Part shown: positions 18,762 to 31,476 of the stretch, piece by piece
Numbering within the stretch: position 1 is the stretch's first letter
How the letters are laid out: every line of letters begins with the position of its first letter
Source of the DNA: an uncultured bacterium
Lineage (GTDB): Bacteria; Verrucomicrobiota; Lentisphaeria; Victivallales; UBA1829
Assembly: GCA_902778895.1 (NCBI GenBank)
Contig: CACYZF010000010.1
Span: 174,484 to 238,483, forward strand
Length of the DNA stretch: 64,000 nucleotides
Reading direction: 5' to 3'
Position numbers and translations under genes: made by a program
The notes under the pieces: model-generated
Databases searched by the model: none
Seen by the model: the letters and a program-made list of their open reading frames with translations, nothing else
Told to the model about the DNA's origin: nothing

Positions 18762-18807
18762 GTGCCCGAGCGGAGCCGGGCACTACCCAAGTGGAGGCTC
18801 CGCCTCC
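18762..18807 (+). repeat. Family B post-stop hairpin repeat, copy 3
   Basis: Stem GTGCCCG / CGGGCAC with loop AGCGGAGC (18762-18783), linker TACCCAAGT, stem GGAGG / CCTCC (18793-18807). It lies between two convergent genes, touching the ankyrin gene's stop; its module order matches the plus strand, that is the upstream lipoprotein gene. Confidence 0.72.
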
Positions 18808-21081
18808 TTATTTTTTGAGCTTGGCGGAGAGGAGCGCCTTGATCTCGTCGTTCGCGGCGGCGTCCACGATTTTCTGCGTGACCTTCACGTTCATGGCGAG
18901 CAGACGCTTGACCATGTCAACGTTTCCGGCGCGCGCGGCAAGCAGGACCGGGGTCTCGCCCGCCTTGTTCGGGAGGTCTTCCTTGACGCTGTAGTACAGG
19001 AGTTTGCGCACGGTCTCGTCGTCGGCGGTCGCGGCGCAGAGATGCAGCACGCTGTTGCCGTCCTTGTCGACGCCGTTCACGTTCGGCATCTTGTCGGCGA
19101 GGAACTTCACGATCTCGGGGTATTTCGCTCCGGCGATGAGGACGGTGGTGCCGTCGTTCGCGGTGGCGGCGAAGTTGGCTTTCTTGCTCACGAGGAATTT
19201 CACGAGCGCGACGTTTCCGCTGAAGGCTGCGCAATGGAGCGGGGTGATGCCGCCCTTATCGGCGAGGTTGATCTCCGCCTTCTTTTCAAGCAGGAAATTC
19301 ACGGTGGAAGCCTTGCCGCGTTCGGCGGCGTAGAAGATCGGCGTGCGGCCGTTCTCGGCGATAGCGTTCACGTCCGCGCCGGCCTGGACCAGGTCCTTCA
19401 CCATATCGAGGTTGCCGCGGGCGGCGGCCTGATGCAGCGGGGTGAGCCCGGCTTTCGTAGCGACGGTCGGATCCGCGCCGTATGTCACAAGGCTCTTCAC
19501 CATTTCATACGTGCCCATGCGTGCGGCGTCGTACAGCGGGGTCGCGCCGGACTTTTCGATCTGGGTGCGCGCGGTGCAGGCACGGACCTTCAGCAGGTAG
19601 GTGACGATCGATTCCTGTTTCTTCAGGACGGCGCAGTGGAGCAGCGACATGCCGGAATTATCCACGGCGTTCGGGTCGACCTTGCTCTTCCCGGCGCTGT
19701 CGAGGTTGCTCAGGATGGTGAAATTGCCGTTTTCGACGCAGTAGAACGCGGGCGTGCGGCCCTTCTCGTCCTTGCCGTTGACGTCGGCGCCTTCCTCGAT
19801 CATCCGGAACGCGTTTTCCCAGTCCTTTTCCTTCAGGTATCCGAACATCTCCTTGTTGAGCTTGGCGACGCGTTTCGCTTCCGCACGGGCGGCGGCGTTC
19901 GCTTCGTACTCGGCTCGGAGCTGGGCGATCTTCGCCTCGCGGTTCTTCACCGCCTCTTCGCGCATCTGGACGCGCTTCTCGCGTTCCTCGTCGTCAATGC
20001 CTTCCTCGTCCGGATCGGGCGTTTCCTCAAGCGGGACCATTGCCTCGAAATCGGGCGGGACATCCTCCTCGTCCTCCGCTTTTTCGCCAGCCTTTTCTCC
20101 GGCTTCGCCGCCTTCCAGCGCGCCCTCCGCGGCGGCCATTCCGGCCTGGATGGCTTCGAGGATGGAGTCTTCGGAGATATTGAAGGTGATCACGGCGTCG
20201 TTGCCCTTGGTCTCGACATTCAGTTTTTCGAAGATCTTGGCGGCTTCGTTCGCGTTCTCCTCTTCGCCTTCCGTCGGGGTCAGCAGCAGCTTCACCGCTT
20301 CGAACTGGTCCACGAACTCACCGCGCGCCTTGGCGTCGTTGAACCGGGCGGTCAGGAAGAGGTCGATGGAGTTGTCCGCGCCGGACGCGATGCGGAAGAT
20401 GAAGCTCTTCATTTCTTCCGACTGGGACAGAAGCCCCTTGATCTGTTCAAGCTGGTCGTCCAGCCCCTCCGGGCCAGCCCCGCCGGCAAGGAATTTCAGG
20501 AAGCCCTCGCGGTCGATGGCGAGCGCGAAAATGGAGTCCTCGGCCTTCAGGGAGCGCACCAGCGCGGACGGGGCCTCGACTTCGGGGAGGAGCGCCGGTT
20601 TCGCGTCCATGTCATCGGTGAGGACGGCCTGGACATGGTCCTTGGAAACGATCATCAGGAAGAAGTGAGAGGAATTCTCCTCGTCCTTGATCTCGTAGAC
20701 TTCCGCGCCGTCGAATTCGACTTTCGCGGCAGTGTAATGCTCGTTCTCCGTCACAATTGACTTGAACTCATCGGACTTGCCGTTCGTGTTGGCGATCAGT
20801 CCGGCGCGGTGGTCCGCGGTGACGAAAACGACGAACTGCGCTTTCATGTCGTCCGCCTCGATCCCGGCGGATTTGAGCATCTCATTCACGTCGACGTCGA
20901 AGGCTTTCAGGATGGAGCCGAACGCAGGCGAGGCGAACAGGGTCTCGATATTCAGGTACAGCGCGCCCGCGACGTCCGACGGCACATAGGTGGTAACGGG
21001 TTCCACGCAGAACGCGGGTATCGAAGCAATCGCGAGAGCCAGGGAGACGGCTGCCGATTTGAAAGCAAGCTTGATGTTCAT
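18808..21081 (-). CDS. Exported ankyrin-repeat protein
   Basis: 757 residues with a Sec signal peptide (cleavage probably after PAFC or A at about 25). Residues 30-330 form a domain I do not recognise; it begins TYVPSDVAGALYLN and resembles periplasmic domains of unknown function in other envelope proteins. Residues 330-420 are an acidic, then Arg/Glu/Ala-rich helical linker. From about 425 to 745 there are nine or so ankyrin units (for example GLTPLHQAAARGNLDMVKDL and GITPLHCAAFSGNVALVKFL). Ankyrin stacks bind proteins; export suggests a periplasmic or secreted binding role. It has its own promoter (21185-21213). A 304-codon open frame on the opposite strand is a codon-bias shadow. Confidence 0.85.
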   Translation of the reverse strand: MNIKLAFKSAAVSLALAIASIPAFCVEPVTTYVPSDVAGALYLNIETLFASPAFGSILKAFDVDVNEMLKSAGIEADDMKAQFVVFVTADHRAGLIANTNGKSDEFKSIVTENEHYTAAKVEFDGAEVYEIKDEENSSHFFLMIVSKDHVQAVLTDDMDAKPALLPEVEAPSALVRSLKAEDSIFALAIDREGFLKFLAGGAGPEGLDDQLEQIKGLLSQSEEMKSFIFRIASGADNSIDLFLTARFNDAKARGEFVDQFEAVKLLLTPTEGEEENANEAAKIFEKLNVETKGNDAVITFNISEDSILEAIQAGMAAAEGALEGGEAGEKAGEKAEDEEDVPPDFEAMVPLEETPDPDEEGIDDEEREKRVQMREEAVKNREAKIAQLRAEYEANAAARAEAKRVAKLNKEMFGYLKEKDWENAFRMIEEGADVNGKDEKGRTPAFYCVENGNFTILSNLDSAGKSKVDPNAVDNSGMSLLHCAVLKKQESIVTYLLKVRACTARTQIEKSGATPLYDAARMGTYEMVKSLVTYGADPTVATKAGLTPLHQAAARGNLDMVKDLVQAGADVNAIAENGRTPIFYAAERGKASTVNFLLEKKAEINLADKGGITPLHCAAFSGNVALVKFLVSKKANFAATANDGTTVLIAGAKYPEIVKFLADKMPNVNGVDKDGNSVLHLCAATADDETVRKLLYYSVKEDLPNKAGETPVLLAARAGNVDMVKRLLAMNVKVTQKIVDAAANDEIKALLSAKLKK

Positions 21082-21184
21082 GGTATCGGTCTTTCTTTGG
21101 CTTGAGGTTAATCGTTTTCAGGGGGGACGAACACGCACGGCCGCACGGGCGCGGCGCAAAAAAAACGCGCGTGTCTTTACTGGT

Positions 21185-21213
21185 ATTATACAGCGGAAAC
21201 GCGAAAAAAGCAA
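21185..21213 (-). promoter_or_regulatory. Promoter of the ankyrin gene
   Basis: Minus strand -35 TTGCTT (21213-21208), 17-bp spacer, consensus -10 TATAAT (21190-21185). Confidence 0.65.
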
Positions 21214-21391
21214 GCCCGAACGCCGAAAAAAACGTTTTTTCGCCGAAAAAAACGCATTCCGCGGCATTTCAGGCGGGGTGTTCCTCCGTGGATTCAGCAT
21301 GTGACGCGTGCCGGACCGAAGAAGAAAAGCCGTAGTCCTTCCCGCGCACACACGCATTCCCTCATTTTCCGCGTTTTCGTCCGCTTTCGAT

Positions 21392-21419
21392 TTGACTTTT
21401 TCAGCAAACAGGCTATCTT
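21392..21419 (+). promoter_or_regulatory. Promoter of rhaM and the GH2 gene
   Basis: -35 TTGACT (21392-21397), 16-bp spacer, -10 TATCTT (21414-21419). Confidence 0.55.
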
Positions 21420-21478
21420 TAATTCAATATGCATTTTTCGTGGGAAAAGAACAACGACGCGAAACAAGGAGTCTCTCA

Positions 21479-21793
21479 ATGGAGCAGTCCGCCTTCGTCA
21501 TGAAGCTGAAACCCGGCGTGATTGAGGAATACAAACGCCGTCACGACGAGATCTGGCCCGAAGTCCTGAAAGCGCACACACTCGCCGGCATCCGCGATTA
21601 CTCCATCTTCTACGACCCGGAGACGCTGATGCTCTTCGCCGTGCGCCGCCTGACCGACGGCGAGACCACGGAGACGCTGAAGGAGGAAGCCTGCATCCGA
21701 AAATGGTGGGACTACAACGCCGACCTCATGGAGTGCAAGCCGGACAACGAGCCGTGTTCGCGCCCGCTTCGCCTCGTGTTCCACATGGACTGA
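21479..21793 (+). CDS. rhaM: L-rhamnose mutarotase
   Basis: 104 residues, the exact usual length of RhaM. It interconverts the alpha and beta anomers of L-rhamnose so that rhamnose isomerase can use the sugar. The catalytic histidine is His22 in RRHDEIWPE; further conserved parts are YSIFYDPETLMLFAVRR and KWWDYNADLM. AAGGAG lies just before the ATG at 21479. It is followed after 30 bp by the secreted GH2 enzyme on the same strand, which links it to breakdown of a rhamnose-containing glycan such as rhamnogalacturonan; that link is inference. No rhaA, rhaB or rhaD is in the window. Confidence 0.93.
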   Translation: MEQSAFVMKLKPGVIEEYKRRHDEIWPEVLKAHTLAGIRDYSIFYDPETLMLFAVRRLTDGETTETLKEEACIRKWWDYNADLMECKPDNEPCSRPLRLVFHMD

Positions 21794-25195
<3,402 letters not shown>

Positions 25196-25218
25196 GCATC
25201 CCTCCATCAAAAGACACG

Positions 25219-25254
25219 CCGGGAGCGTCCCGTTCGGGATGCTTCCGGTTTTTT
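25219..25254 (+). terminator. Terminator of the rhaM-GH2 operon
   Basis: A 13-bp stem with two G-T wobbles and a GTTC loop (25219-25248), then TTTTTT (25249-25254). Confidence 0.72.
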
Positions 25255-25276
25255 CGTGTTCAAACGAAAACTGAAC

Positions 25277-27109
25277 TCACTTCCGGCGGGGCTTACTGCT
25301 GCCTCTCTGCCCGCCATGCTGTCCGCCGCGTTTCTCCCACCCGTTTTTCCGGTCGTTTCGCGGGCGTTTTCCTTCGTTATTACTGCCGCAGTGTGAGGGT
25401 CCGGCGTCGCGGTCGCGCCGGAGCATATCGCGCTGTCCGCGGCGTTCGGCGAGGCCCTTGTTGACCTGGATCGGCTGTCCGTCGGGCGTGGTCTCGGCGC
25501 AGTACATGGCGCAGCCCATGGTCATGGCAAGCGGGATGAAGTCCTGCACCTGCTTCGGGCTCCAGTGGTATTTCGCGAGGTAGGAATCGACCACGCGCAT
25601 GTGGCGCTCCGTGCAGCCGGGGAAGTTCGAGATGAAGTACGGGATCATGAACTGCTTCTTCCCGGTCGCGGCGTTCACGCGGTCGAAAATATCCTTGAAC
25701 TTGTCGAACACGCCCGCCTGTCCCTTCCGCATCAGGCGCAACACCTCGCCGTCGAGGTGTTCCGGCGCGACGCTGAGCTGGCCGCCCACGTGGTCGCGTA
25801 TGATCTTTTCGGTCAGGCGTGGCTGGATCAGCGCGAGGTCGAGGCGGATGCCGGAGTTGATGAAAACGTGCTTCACGCCGGGGATGCGCTTGATGCGGTC
25901 GAGCAGGTCCATGAGCGGCTTCTCGTCCGCGTGATAGTTCGGGCAGATCGAGGGGAAGAGGCACGAGATGCGGCGGCACTTTTTGCATTTTTCCGGGTCG
26001 AACGGCCCGTGTCCGTAGATGTTGCCCGCCGCGCCGCCGATGTCGCTGATCGTGCCGTGGAAATACGGCTGTTTCGCGAGCTTTTCGATGCCGCGGACGA
26101 TGCTTTCCGGCGACCTCGAAACGAGGTGGTGGTTCTGATGCGACACGAGCCCGCAGAACGCGCATCCGCCGGGGCAGCCGCGCACCACGGGCACGGAGTC
26201 GCGGATCACGTCCCACGCCGGGATGCGCTCCTGGTAGCTCCAGTGCGGCAGGCCGGTGAACGGCAGTTCGCAGACATGGTCGAATTCGGCGGTGGTCATC
26301 GGCGGGCGCGGCGGCTCGACCAGCAGGATGCGGCCGCGCGTCCGCTGGACCAGGCGACGACCGTTCCACGGGTTCATCTCCGCCTCGACGGTCTTCGTCT
26401 GGCGCATGATGGCATCCTTTTCGGCGGCGACCTCCTCGCAGGACGGCAGCACGACGCACGAATCGTCCGGCGTGAAGGCTTCGCTCTCGCGTCCGCCGAG
26501 GTAACGGCACGTGCCGCGGATGCCGTCGAGCGGCTGATTGTTTTTGATGCGTTCGAATACCTCAAGCATGGTGAGCTCGCCCATGCCGTAACACAACAGA
26601 TCGGCTTTCGCGTCCACCAGCACGGAGGGACGCATCTTGTCCTGCCAGTAGTCGTAATGCGCCACGCGCCGCAGGCTCGCCTCGACGCCGCCCAGGATCA
26701 CGGGCAGCCCCGGGAACGCCTGCCGGACAAGCTGGCTGTAGACCACCGACGCGTGCGGCGGACACAGCCCCGTCTTCCCGCCCGGCGAATACATATCCTC
26801 GTGGCGCAGGCGGCGGCCCGCCGTGTAGAGCTTCACCATGGAGTCCATATTGCCGCTCGCCACGCCGCACCCGAGCAGAGGCCGCCCGAACGTCTTCACG
26901 CTCTCGGGATCCTTCCAGTCCGGCTGCGCCACGATCCCCACGCGGTATCCGGCATCCAGCAGCACGCGCGCGATGAGCGGCGGACCGAACGTCGGATGGT
27001 CCACGTACGCGTCGCCGGTCACGATCAGGATGTCGATGGCATCCCAGCCGCGCGCCTCCATTTCCGCACGGGTCATCGGGACGAATGCTGTGAGTTCTTC
27101 ACGGGTCAT
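25277..27109 (-). CDS. YgiQ-family radical SAM protein
   Basis: 610 residues (UPF0313/YgiQ family). The N-terminus MTREELTAFVPMTRAEMEARGW with FDILIVTGDAYVDHPTFG-like sequence is typical. The radical SAM cluster motif is CPGGCAFC (CX3CX2C) in the middle. C-terminal blocks SVAPEHLDGEVLRLMRKG, FISNFPGCT and LAMTMGCAMYCAETTPDGQPI are family marks, and the protein ends in a basic, glycine-rich tail. The reaction is unknown for the family. The ATG at 27109 is preferred over the longer frame because the family starts there and the promoter (27181-27208) lies inside the extra sequence. Confidence 0.9.
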   Translation of the reverse strand: MTREELTAFVPMTRAEMEARGWDAIDILIVTGDAYVDHPTFGPPLIARVLLDAGYRVGIVAQPDWKDPESVKTFGRPLLGCGVASGNMDSMVKLYTAGRRLRHEDMYSPGGKTGLCPPHASVVYSQLVRQAFPGLPVILGGVEASLRRVAHYDYWQDKMRPSVLVDAKADLLCYGMGELTMLEVFERIKNNQPLDGIRGTCRYLGGRESEAFTPDDSCVVLPSCEEVAAEKDAIMRQTKTVEAEMNPWNGRRLVQRTRGRILLVEPPRPPMTTAEFDHVCELPFTGLPHWSYQERIPAWDVIRDSVPVVRGCPGGCAFCGLVSHQNHHLVSRSPESIVRGIEKLAKQPYFHGTISDIGGAAGNIYGHGPFDPEKCKKCRRISCLFPSICPNYHADEKPLMDLLDRIKRIPGVKHVFINSGIRLDLALIQPRLTEKIIRDHVGGQLSVAPEHLDGEVLRLMRKGQAGVFDKFKDIFDRVNAATGKKQFMIPYFISNFPGCTERHMRVVDSYLAKYHWSPKQVQDFIPLAMTMGCAMYCAETTPDGQPIQVNKGLAERRGQRDMLRRDRDAGPSHCGSNNEGKRPRNDRKNGWEKRGGQHGGQRGSSKPRRK

Positions 27110-27180
27110 GGTCTTCGTTTCAGGAGAAGGACGACAGTTTATGATCGGGGTTCGGTTCGGACAGATAGCTTTTTCATAAA

Positions 27181-27208
27181 AATATACAGCCGAAACGTCA
27201 AATTGCAA
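27181..27208 (-). promoter_or_regulatory. Promoter of the YgiQ-family gene
   Basis: Minus strand -35 TTGCAA (27208-27203), 16-bp spacer, -10 TATATT (27186-27181). Confidence 0.5.
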
Positions 27209-27301
27209 TCCCTTCGGCAGGAAAGCGCCGCGTCTTCGCGTCCGGACGTTCTTTCTTTTGAAAAAATATGGTTTGGAAGCCCTCTTTTTCCGGTTCCGGG
27301 G

Positions 27302-27330
27302 TTGCCTTTTTCCCGAATACGGTGTATTTT
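27302..27330 (+). promoter_or_regulatory. Promoter of the gene at 27372
   Basis: -35 TTGCCT (27302-27307), 17-bp spacer, -10 TATTTT (27325-27330), 42 bp before the start codon. Confidence 0.55.
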
Positions 27331-27371
27331 ATTTGTTTGATATGAATTTTTCCACCTGAAAGGTATTCACT

Positions 27372-28169
27372 ATGCTGACACTTCTGATCTCCCTGATCAC
27401 TTCTCTGCTCGTCGGCGCCGTATCCTACCGCGGCCTGCCGACTTCCGCCGTCGTCGTCATGATGATCGCGGTCTTCCTCATCGTCCACATCATCATCTCG
27501 CTGCTTCTGCGCGTGCAGTCGAAGAAGATCAACGAGAAACTCCAGGCGCTGATGCTGGAGATCCAGCAGAAGATCCAGGGCATGCAGAACCGCATGATGC
27601 ACCGTCCCACGGGCAGCCCGAAACAGATGATGCAGATCCTGGAGCGCGAACAGCAGGCCGGGCTCGACCGTATGATCGAGGCGCTCGACCTGTACAAACC
27701 GCTGTTCAAGTGGAGTTTCCTCATGAAGCGCCAGGTCAACACCATGAAGATGGCGTTCCTGTTCCAGCAGAAGAAGTTCGACGAGGTCGACGCGCTGCTC
27801 CCGAAGTGCATGTTCCTCGATCCTCAGAGCGTGACGATCAAGCTCGTCCGCATGTACAGAAACAACGATCCGAAGCTCGACAAGTTCTTCAAGACCCGCG
27901 TGCACCGGTTCAAGGGCGACAACGCCGTCATCCCGTACGCCGCGTATTCGTGGATGCTCGTGAAGCAGGACCGCGTGGAGGACGCCATCGCCGCGCTCAC
28001 CGACGCCCGCAAGCAGACCTCGAACGAGGTGCTGGAGAAGAACCGCGAATTCCTGCTGAACGGCAAGGTCAAGCAGTTCTCCAACGCCCCGCTCGCCGAA
28101 GCCTGGTATGCCCTCATGCTGGAGGAACCGAAGATGCCCCGCATCCAGCAGAACGTCCGCTACCGCTGA
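27372..28169 (+). CDS. Membrane-anchored protein of unknown function, possibly TPR-like
   Basis: 265 residues. Two hydrophobic helices at about 2-17 and 25-47 anchor the N-terminus; the rest is soluble and helical, with a Met- and Gln-rich segment (QQKIQGMQNRMMHRPTG at about 66-82). From about 115 to 245 the spacing of hydrophobic and Ala/Tyr residues looks like degenerate TPR helices (for example YAAYSWMLVKQDRVEDAIAAL). I recognise no family. It is the first gene of a probable operon with the Minf_1886 protein and the M16 peptidase (gaps of 66 and 39 bp), so a role in protein handling at the membrane is a reasonable guess, not more. Confidence 0.6.
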   Translation: MLTLLISLITSLLVGAVSYRGLPTSAVVVMMIAVFLIVHIIISLLLRVQSKKINEKLQALMLEIQQKIQGMQNRMMHRPTGSPKQMMQILEREQQAGLDRMIEALDLYKPLFKWSFLMKRQVNTMKMAFLFQQKKFDEVDALLPKCMFLDPQSVTIKLVRMYRNNDPKLDKFFKTRVHRFKGDNAVIPYAAYSWMLVKQDRVEDAIAALTDARKQTSNEVLEKNREFLLNGKVKQFSNAPLAEAWYALMLEEPKMPRIQQNVRYR

Positions 28170-28235
28170 CCGTCCGGCGCGCTCCGGATTCGACAAGCTC
28201 GAACTCGCAAAGTATTCCGACCGCGGGAGGCCGAC

Positions 28236-28679
28236 ATGGAAGACATCGAATGGAAAGACTCGCTCCTCCGGATCCTGGAAAAGGATTCCCGGTACGACGC
28301 CCATGCCTACATCTTCATGAACAACGCCGTCTCCTACACCGTGAACAAGCTCTCCAAGCAGGGACGTCCGCTCGGCACGCGCCATGTGAGCGGCGCCCAG
28401 CTCATTCAGGGCATGCTCGAATACGCGGTCAGCACCTACATGTTTCTTGCGCCGGACATGCTCCGCTACTGGAACCTCCTCAGCGGACGCGACGCCGGCA
28501 ACATCGTTTACAACCTCATCGAGGAAGGCGTGCTCTCCGCCGGCCCGAACGACCGCATCGAGGACTTCGACTGCGTGCCCGACCTGATCTACGTCACACA
28601 GGAGATCGTGCGCCGCAGCTTCGGCAGCCGTCCCGCGCCGGCGTCCGATCCCGGCCCGCTTCCGGTCATCGACGTCTGA
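28236..28679 (+). CDS. Minf_1886-family protein (PVC-group conserved hypothetical)
   Basis: 147 residues. The pattern AYIFMNNAVSYT, then RHVSGAQLIQGMLEYA, WNLLSGRDAGNIVYNLIEEG and DRIEDFDCVPDL matches the Minf_1886 family, a small conserved protein known mainly from Verrucomicrobia, Planctomycetes and relatives. Function is not known. No membrane segment, no signal peptide and no catalytic motif are seen. The last 15 residues are Pro/Ala-rich. It sits between the membrane-anchored protein and the M16 peptidase on one transcript. Its presence is one reason to place this genome in the PVC group. Confidence 0.75.
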   Translation: MEDIEWKDSLLRILEKDSRYDAHAYIFMNNAVSYTVNKLSKQGRPLGTRHVSGAQLIQGMLEYAVSTYMFLAPDMLRYWNLLSGRDAGNIVYNLIEEGVLSAGPNDRIEDFDCVPDLIYVTQEIVRRSFGSRPAPASDPGPLPVIDV

Positions 28680-28718
28680 TCCGCGCGGCCGCCCTCCCCG
28701 GAAACGGGAGATCTTTCC

Positions 28719-31286
28719 ATGCCTGAAACCGCCCTGCCCCTGCTCGACCTCGTCCGCGAACACCGCCTCGCCAACGGCATCCGCGTTTTCCTCTGCCCCA
28801 TGCCCGGCGTCCGCACGGTCAGCTGCAACGTCTGCGTGAACACCGGCAGCGCGTTCGAGGACGCCGACCTCGGCAGCGGCCTGTCGCATTTCCTCGAGCA
28901 CATGATGTTCAACGGCACGAAAAGCTATCCTGGCGGCTCGGAGATCGCCGACCGCGTGAACGCCCTCGGCGGAAACCTGAACGCGTTCACCAGCCAGGAC
29001 CAGACCTTCTACTACATCAACCTCCCCGCCGCGAACGCCGTCGAGGGCGTCCGCATGCTCGCGTCCATGATGCGCGAACCGCTCTTCCCCGAGGACGAAT
29101 TCGCCCGCGAGAAGGACGTGATCCTGAACGAAAGCCGCATGCGCCTGGACAATCCCCGCCTCGCCGTCTACGAGAACATGCTCGGCGAACTCTTCCGCGG
29201 CAGTCCGTACCGCGTGCCGATCATCGGCTACGACCATATGCTCAAGTCCGTCACGCGCGAGCAGATGGCGGCGTACCACCGCAGACGCTACACGCCCGAA
29301 CGCATGACGTTCTTCATCGCCGGGCGGTTCGACGCGGACGCCGTGCTCGCGGAACTCCGCGCGAAGCTCGAAGACTGGCAGACCGATTCCTTCGACGACA
29401 CCGTCCCCGCGCGCCCGTTCAGGCGTTCCGGCCGCCACACGGCCGAACTGACATGGAAGGACTCACTGGCGTATCTGGCGTTCGGCTGGCAGCTGCACGA
29501 CCTCGACGCGCGCGCAAACGCAGCGCTGCGCGTACTGGCGTTCCTGCTCGACGACGACTCCGGGCGCGTCTACCGCGCCATGCATATCGAAAATGAGCTG
29601 ATTTCGAGCTCGTGGGCGGATTATCTGATGTTCCAGGACGGTCAGGGATTCTTCTTCACGGCGTTCGAGGGCGATCCCGCGAAGCTCGACGCGATGCAGG
29701 CGGGGTTCCTCGACGTGCTCAACGATTTCAAAAAGCATCCCGTCACGAAACGCGAGATCGAACGCGCCCGCGCCGCCGTCGAATGCGAGATCCTCAGCCG
29801 ATTCGAAACCCCGTCCGGGTTCGCCGCGCTGCTCTCCGGCGCGGTCCGCATCAACGGCAGCTGCGACCTCCAGTCTATGCTGCGCGACCTCGACGCCGTC
29901 ACGCCGGACGACGTGATGGAAATCCTCGGCGCGATGCTCTCGCCCGACGACGTCACCTGCGTCCGCATGGCCCCCGCGGATGAGGCAAAGAAGGCCGCCA
30001 AGAAGAAGGCCGCGCCCGCCCTGCCCCGTCCGGTCGTCGAGACCGCGAAATCCGGCCAGACCGTACTGCTCCTGGAGGACCGTTCGCGGACGATGGCGGA
30101 GATCACGCTCGTGCTGCCCTGCGCGGCGGCGTTCGAGTCCGCCCCGGAAAGCCTCTTCTCGCGCCTCGTTTCCGAGACGCTTTTCTGCGGCGCGGGGGCA
30201 TATGATGAGGTGAAGCTGAACGAATATCTCGCCGACTATGCCATTGAAGCCGACTGCACCGCGGGCAACAATTCCATGTTCCTCTCGCTTCAATTCCCGC
30301 TCAGGAGCTTCCGCCGAGCCGTCAGAATCGCCGCGCTCCTCGCAGGCGATCCGAAGTTCCCCGCCGATGCCGTCGAACGCGAAAAAGTGAACTTGATCCG
30401 CGAGATCGAGAGCTCGCTGCTCCAGCCCGACACGGTCGCGTTCGCGCGCCTGAAGGAACACCTTTTCGGCGCGGCGCATCCCTACGGACGCAGCCCGGAA
30501 GCCTCGCTCGCCGCGCTCAAAAAAGCATCGGCCTCGAAGCTGAAGGATTTCTACCTCAAACGTGTGCTCGCCGCGCCGTCCGCGTGTCTGGCGTTTTCCG
30601 GTGCGATCACACAGAAACAGGCCCGCGAAGCCGCACAGGAGATCTTCTCCGCCGGACGCTGGACCGCGTTCGCACCGAAACGCCCCGCGCCGCCCGCGAT
30701 GAACAAGCCCGCCGAACTCGAATTCGCGCTGGAACAGCGCAAGCAGGCGGTCGTGACCTGCGGATTCCGTTCGTGCGGCGTGGAGACCGCCGATCCCGCC
30801 TGGGACCTGGTGCTGAACGCCGAGAACGGCATGTCGGCGAAGCTTTTCAAGAAGGTGCGCGGCGAAAATGGCCTCGCGTACTGGACCGGATTCGTGCGCA
30901 TGTACGGATTCGGCGCCGGAGTGTCGGCGTTCGCCGCCTCGACCGCGGACGAAAACGCGCGGGAAGTGCGCGGGTTGCTCCTCGACGAATTCCGCCGCCT
31001 CGCCTCGTCCGGGCTTGACAAAGATGAGTTCGACAGCGCCCTCGCGGCACAGAAATACGCGTTCGACGCCGCGCCGTCCGGATCTCTCGCGAAACAGTCC
31101 GCGCTCGAACAGTTCCTGACCGGGGACGCGCTTCAGCCATGGACACGCCGCGAACAGCTCGACAAGCTCACGCGGGCGGAAACAAACCGCCGCATAAAAC
31201 GCGACCTGAAGGGCGTGAAACCGTCCACGCTGATCGCGTATGCAAACGGGATTCCGACGGGCAAAAAAGCCGCGAAAAAGGCGTAA
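28719..31286 (+). CDS. M16-family zinc metallopeptidase (insulinase/PqqL type)
   Basis: 855 residues with two M16 halves. The first half has the inverted zinc motif HFLEH (His57, Glu60, His61) and the third ligand Glu138, exactly 77 residues after His61 as in the family. The second half (from about 440) lacks the motif, as usual for the structural partner half. Such enzymes form a chamber and cut unfolded peptides. No signal peptide is seen, so a cytoplasmic place is most likely, though related bacterial enzymes are periplasmic. It ends in a Lys-rich tail (GKKAAKKA). It is third in the operon that starts at 27372. Confidence 0.92.
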   Translation: MPETALPLLDLVREHRLANGIRVFLCPMPGVRTVSCNVCVNTGSAFEDADLGSGLSHFLEHMMFNGTKSYPGGSEIADRVNALGGNLNAFTSQDQTFYYINLPAANAVEGVRMLASMMREPLFPEDEFAREKDVILNESRMRLDNPRLAVYENMLGELFRGSPYRVPIIGYDHMLKSVTREQMAAYHRRRYTPERMTFFIAGRFDADAVLAELRAKLEDWQTDSFDDTVPARPFRRSGRHTAELTWKDSLAYLAFGWQLHDLDARANAALRVLAFLLDDDSGRVYRAMHIENELISSSWADYLMFQDGQGFFFTAFEGDPAKLDAMQAGFLDVLNDFKKHPVTKREIERARAAVECEILSRFETPSGFAALLSGAVRINGSCDLQSMLRDLDAVTPDDVMEILGAMLSPDDVTCVRMAPADEAKKAAKKKAAPALPRPVVETAKSGQTVLLLEDRSRTMAEITLVLPCAAAFESAPESLFSRLVSETLFCGAGAYDEVKLNEYLADYAIEADCTAGNNSMFLSLQFPLRSFRRAVRIAALLAGDPKFPADAVEREKVNLIREIESSLLQPDTVAFARLKEHLFGAAHPYGRSPEASLAALKKASASKLKDFYLKRVLAAPSACLAFSGAITQKQAREAAQEIFSAGRWTAFAPKRPAPPAMNKPAELEFALEQRKQAVVTCGFRSCGVETADPAWDLVLNAENGMSAKLFKKVRGENGLAYWTGFVRMYGFGAGVSAFAASTADENAREVRGLLLDEFRRLASSGLDKDEFDSALAAQKYAFDAAPSGSLAKQSALEQFLTGDALQPWTRREQLDKLTRAETNRRIKRDLKGVKPSTLIAYANGIPTGKKAAKKA

Positions 31287-31364
31287 ATCCGCCCCTTTTT
31301 CCCCGTCCGCGCCCCCTTTGCGGAAAAAAACTCAAAAAAAGTCAAAAAAAAGGCCGGACTTCAT

Positions 31365-31392
31365 TTGAAATATCGGCTTTTTGCCTTACAAT
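31365..31392 (+). promoter_or_regulatory. Promoter of the LysM lipoprotein gene
   Basis: -35 TTGAAA (31365-31370), 16-bp spacer, -10 TACAAT (31387-31392). Confidence 0.5.
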
Positions 31393-31476
31393 ATATGGTG
31401 ATGTTCTTTTTCGGGACATCAACCGCTACTACGTATTTTGAAATTCAAATAACTTTTTCCGGAGGTTTCACCCGTC

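Larger units (their letters stand above)
21082..21478. other. Divergent intergenic region between the ankyrin gene and rhaM
   Basis: Holds the two divergent promoters (21185-21213 minus, 21392-21419 plus). A 14-base direct repeat CGCCGAAAAAAACG occurs at 21221 and 21241, 20 bp apart, between them; it could be an operator or a curved-DNA element. No gene is supported. Confidence 0.45.
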
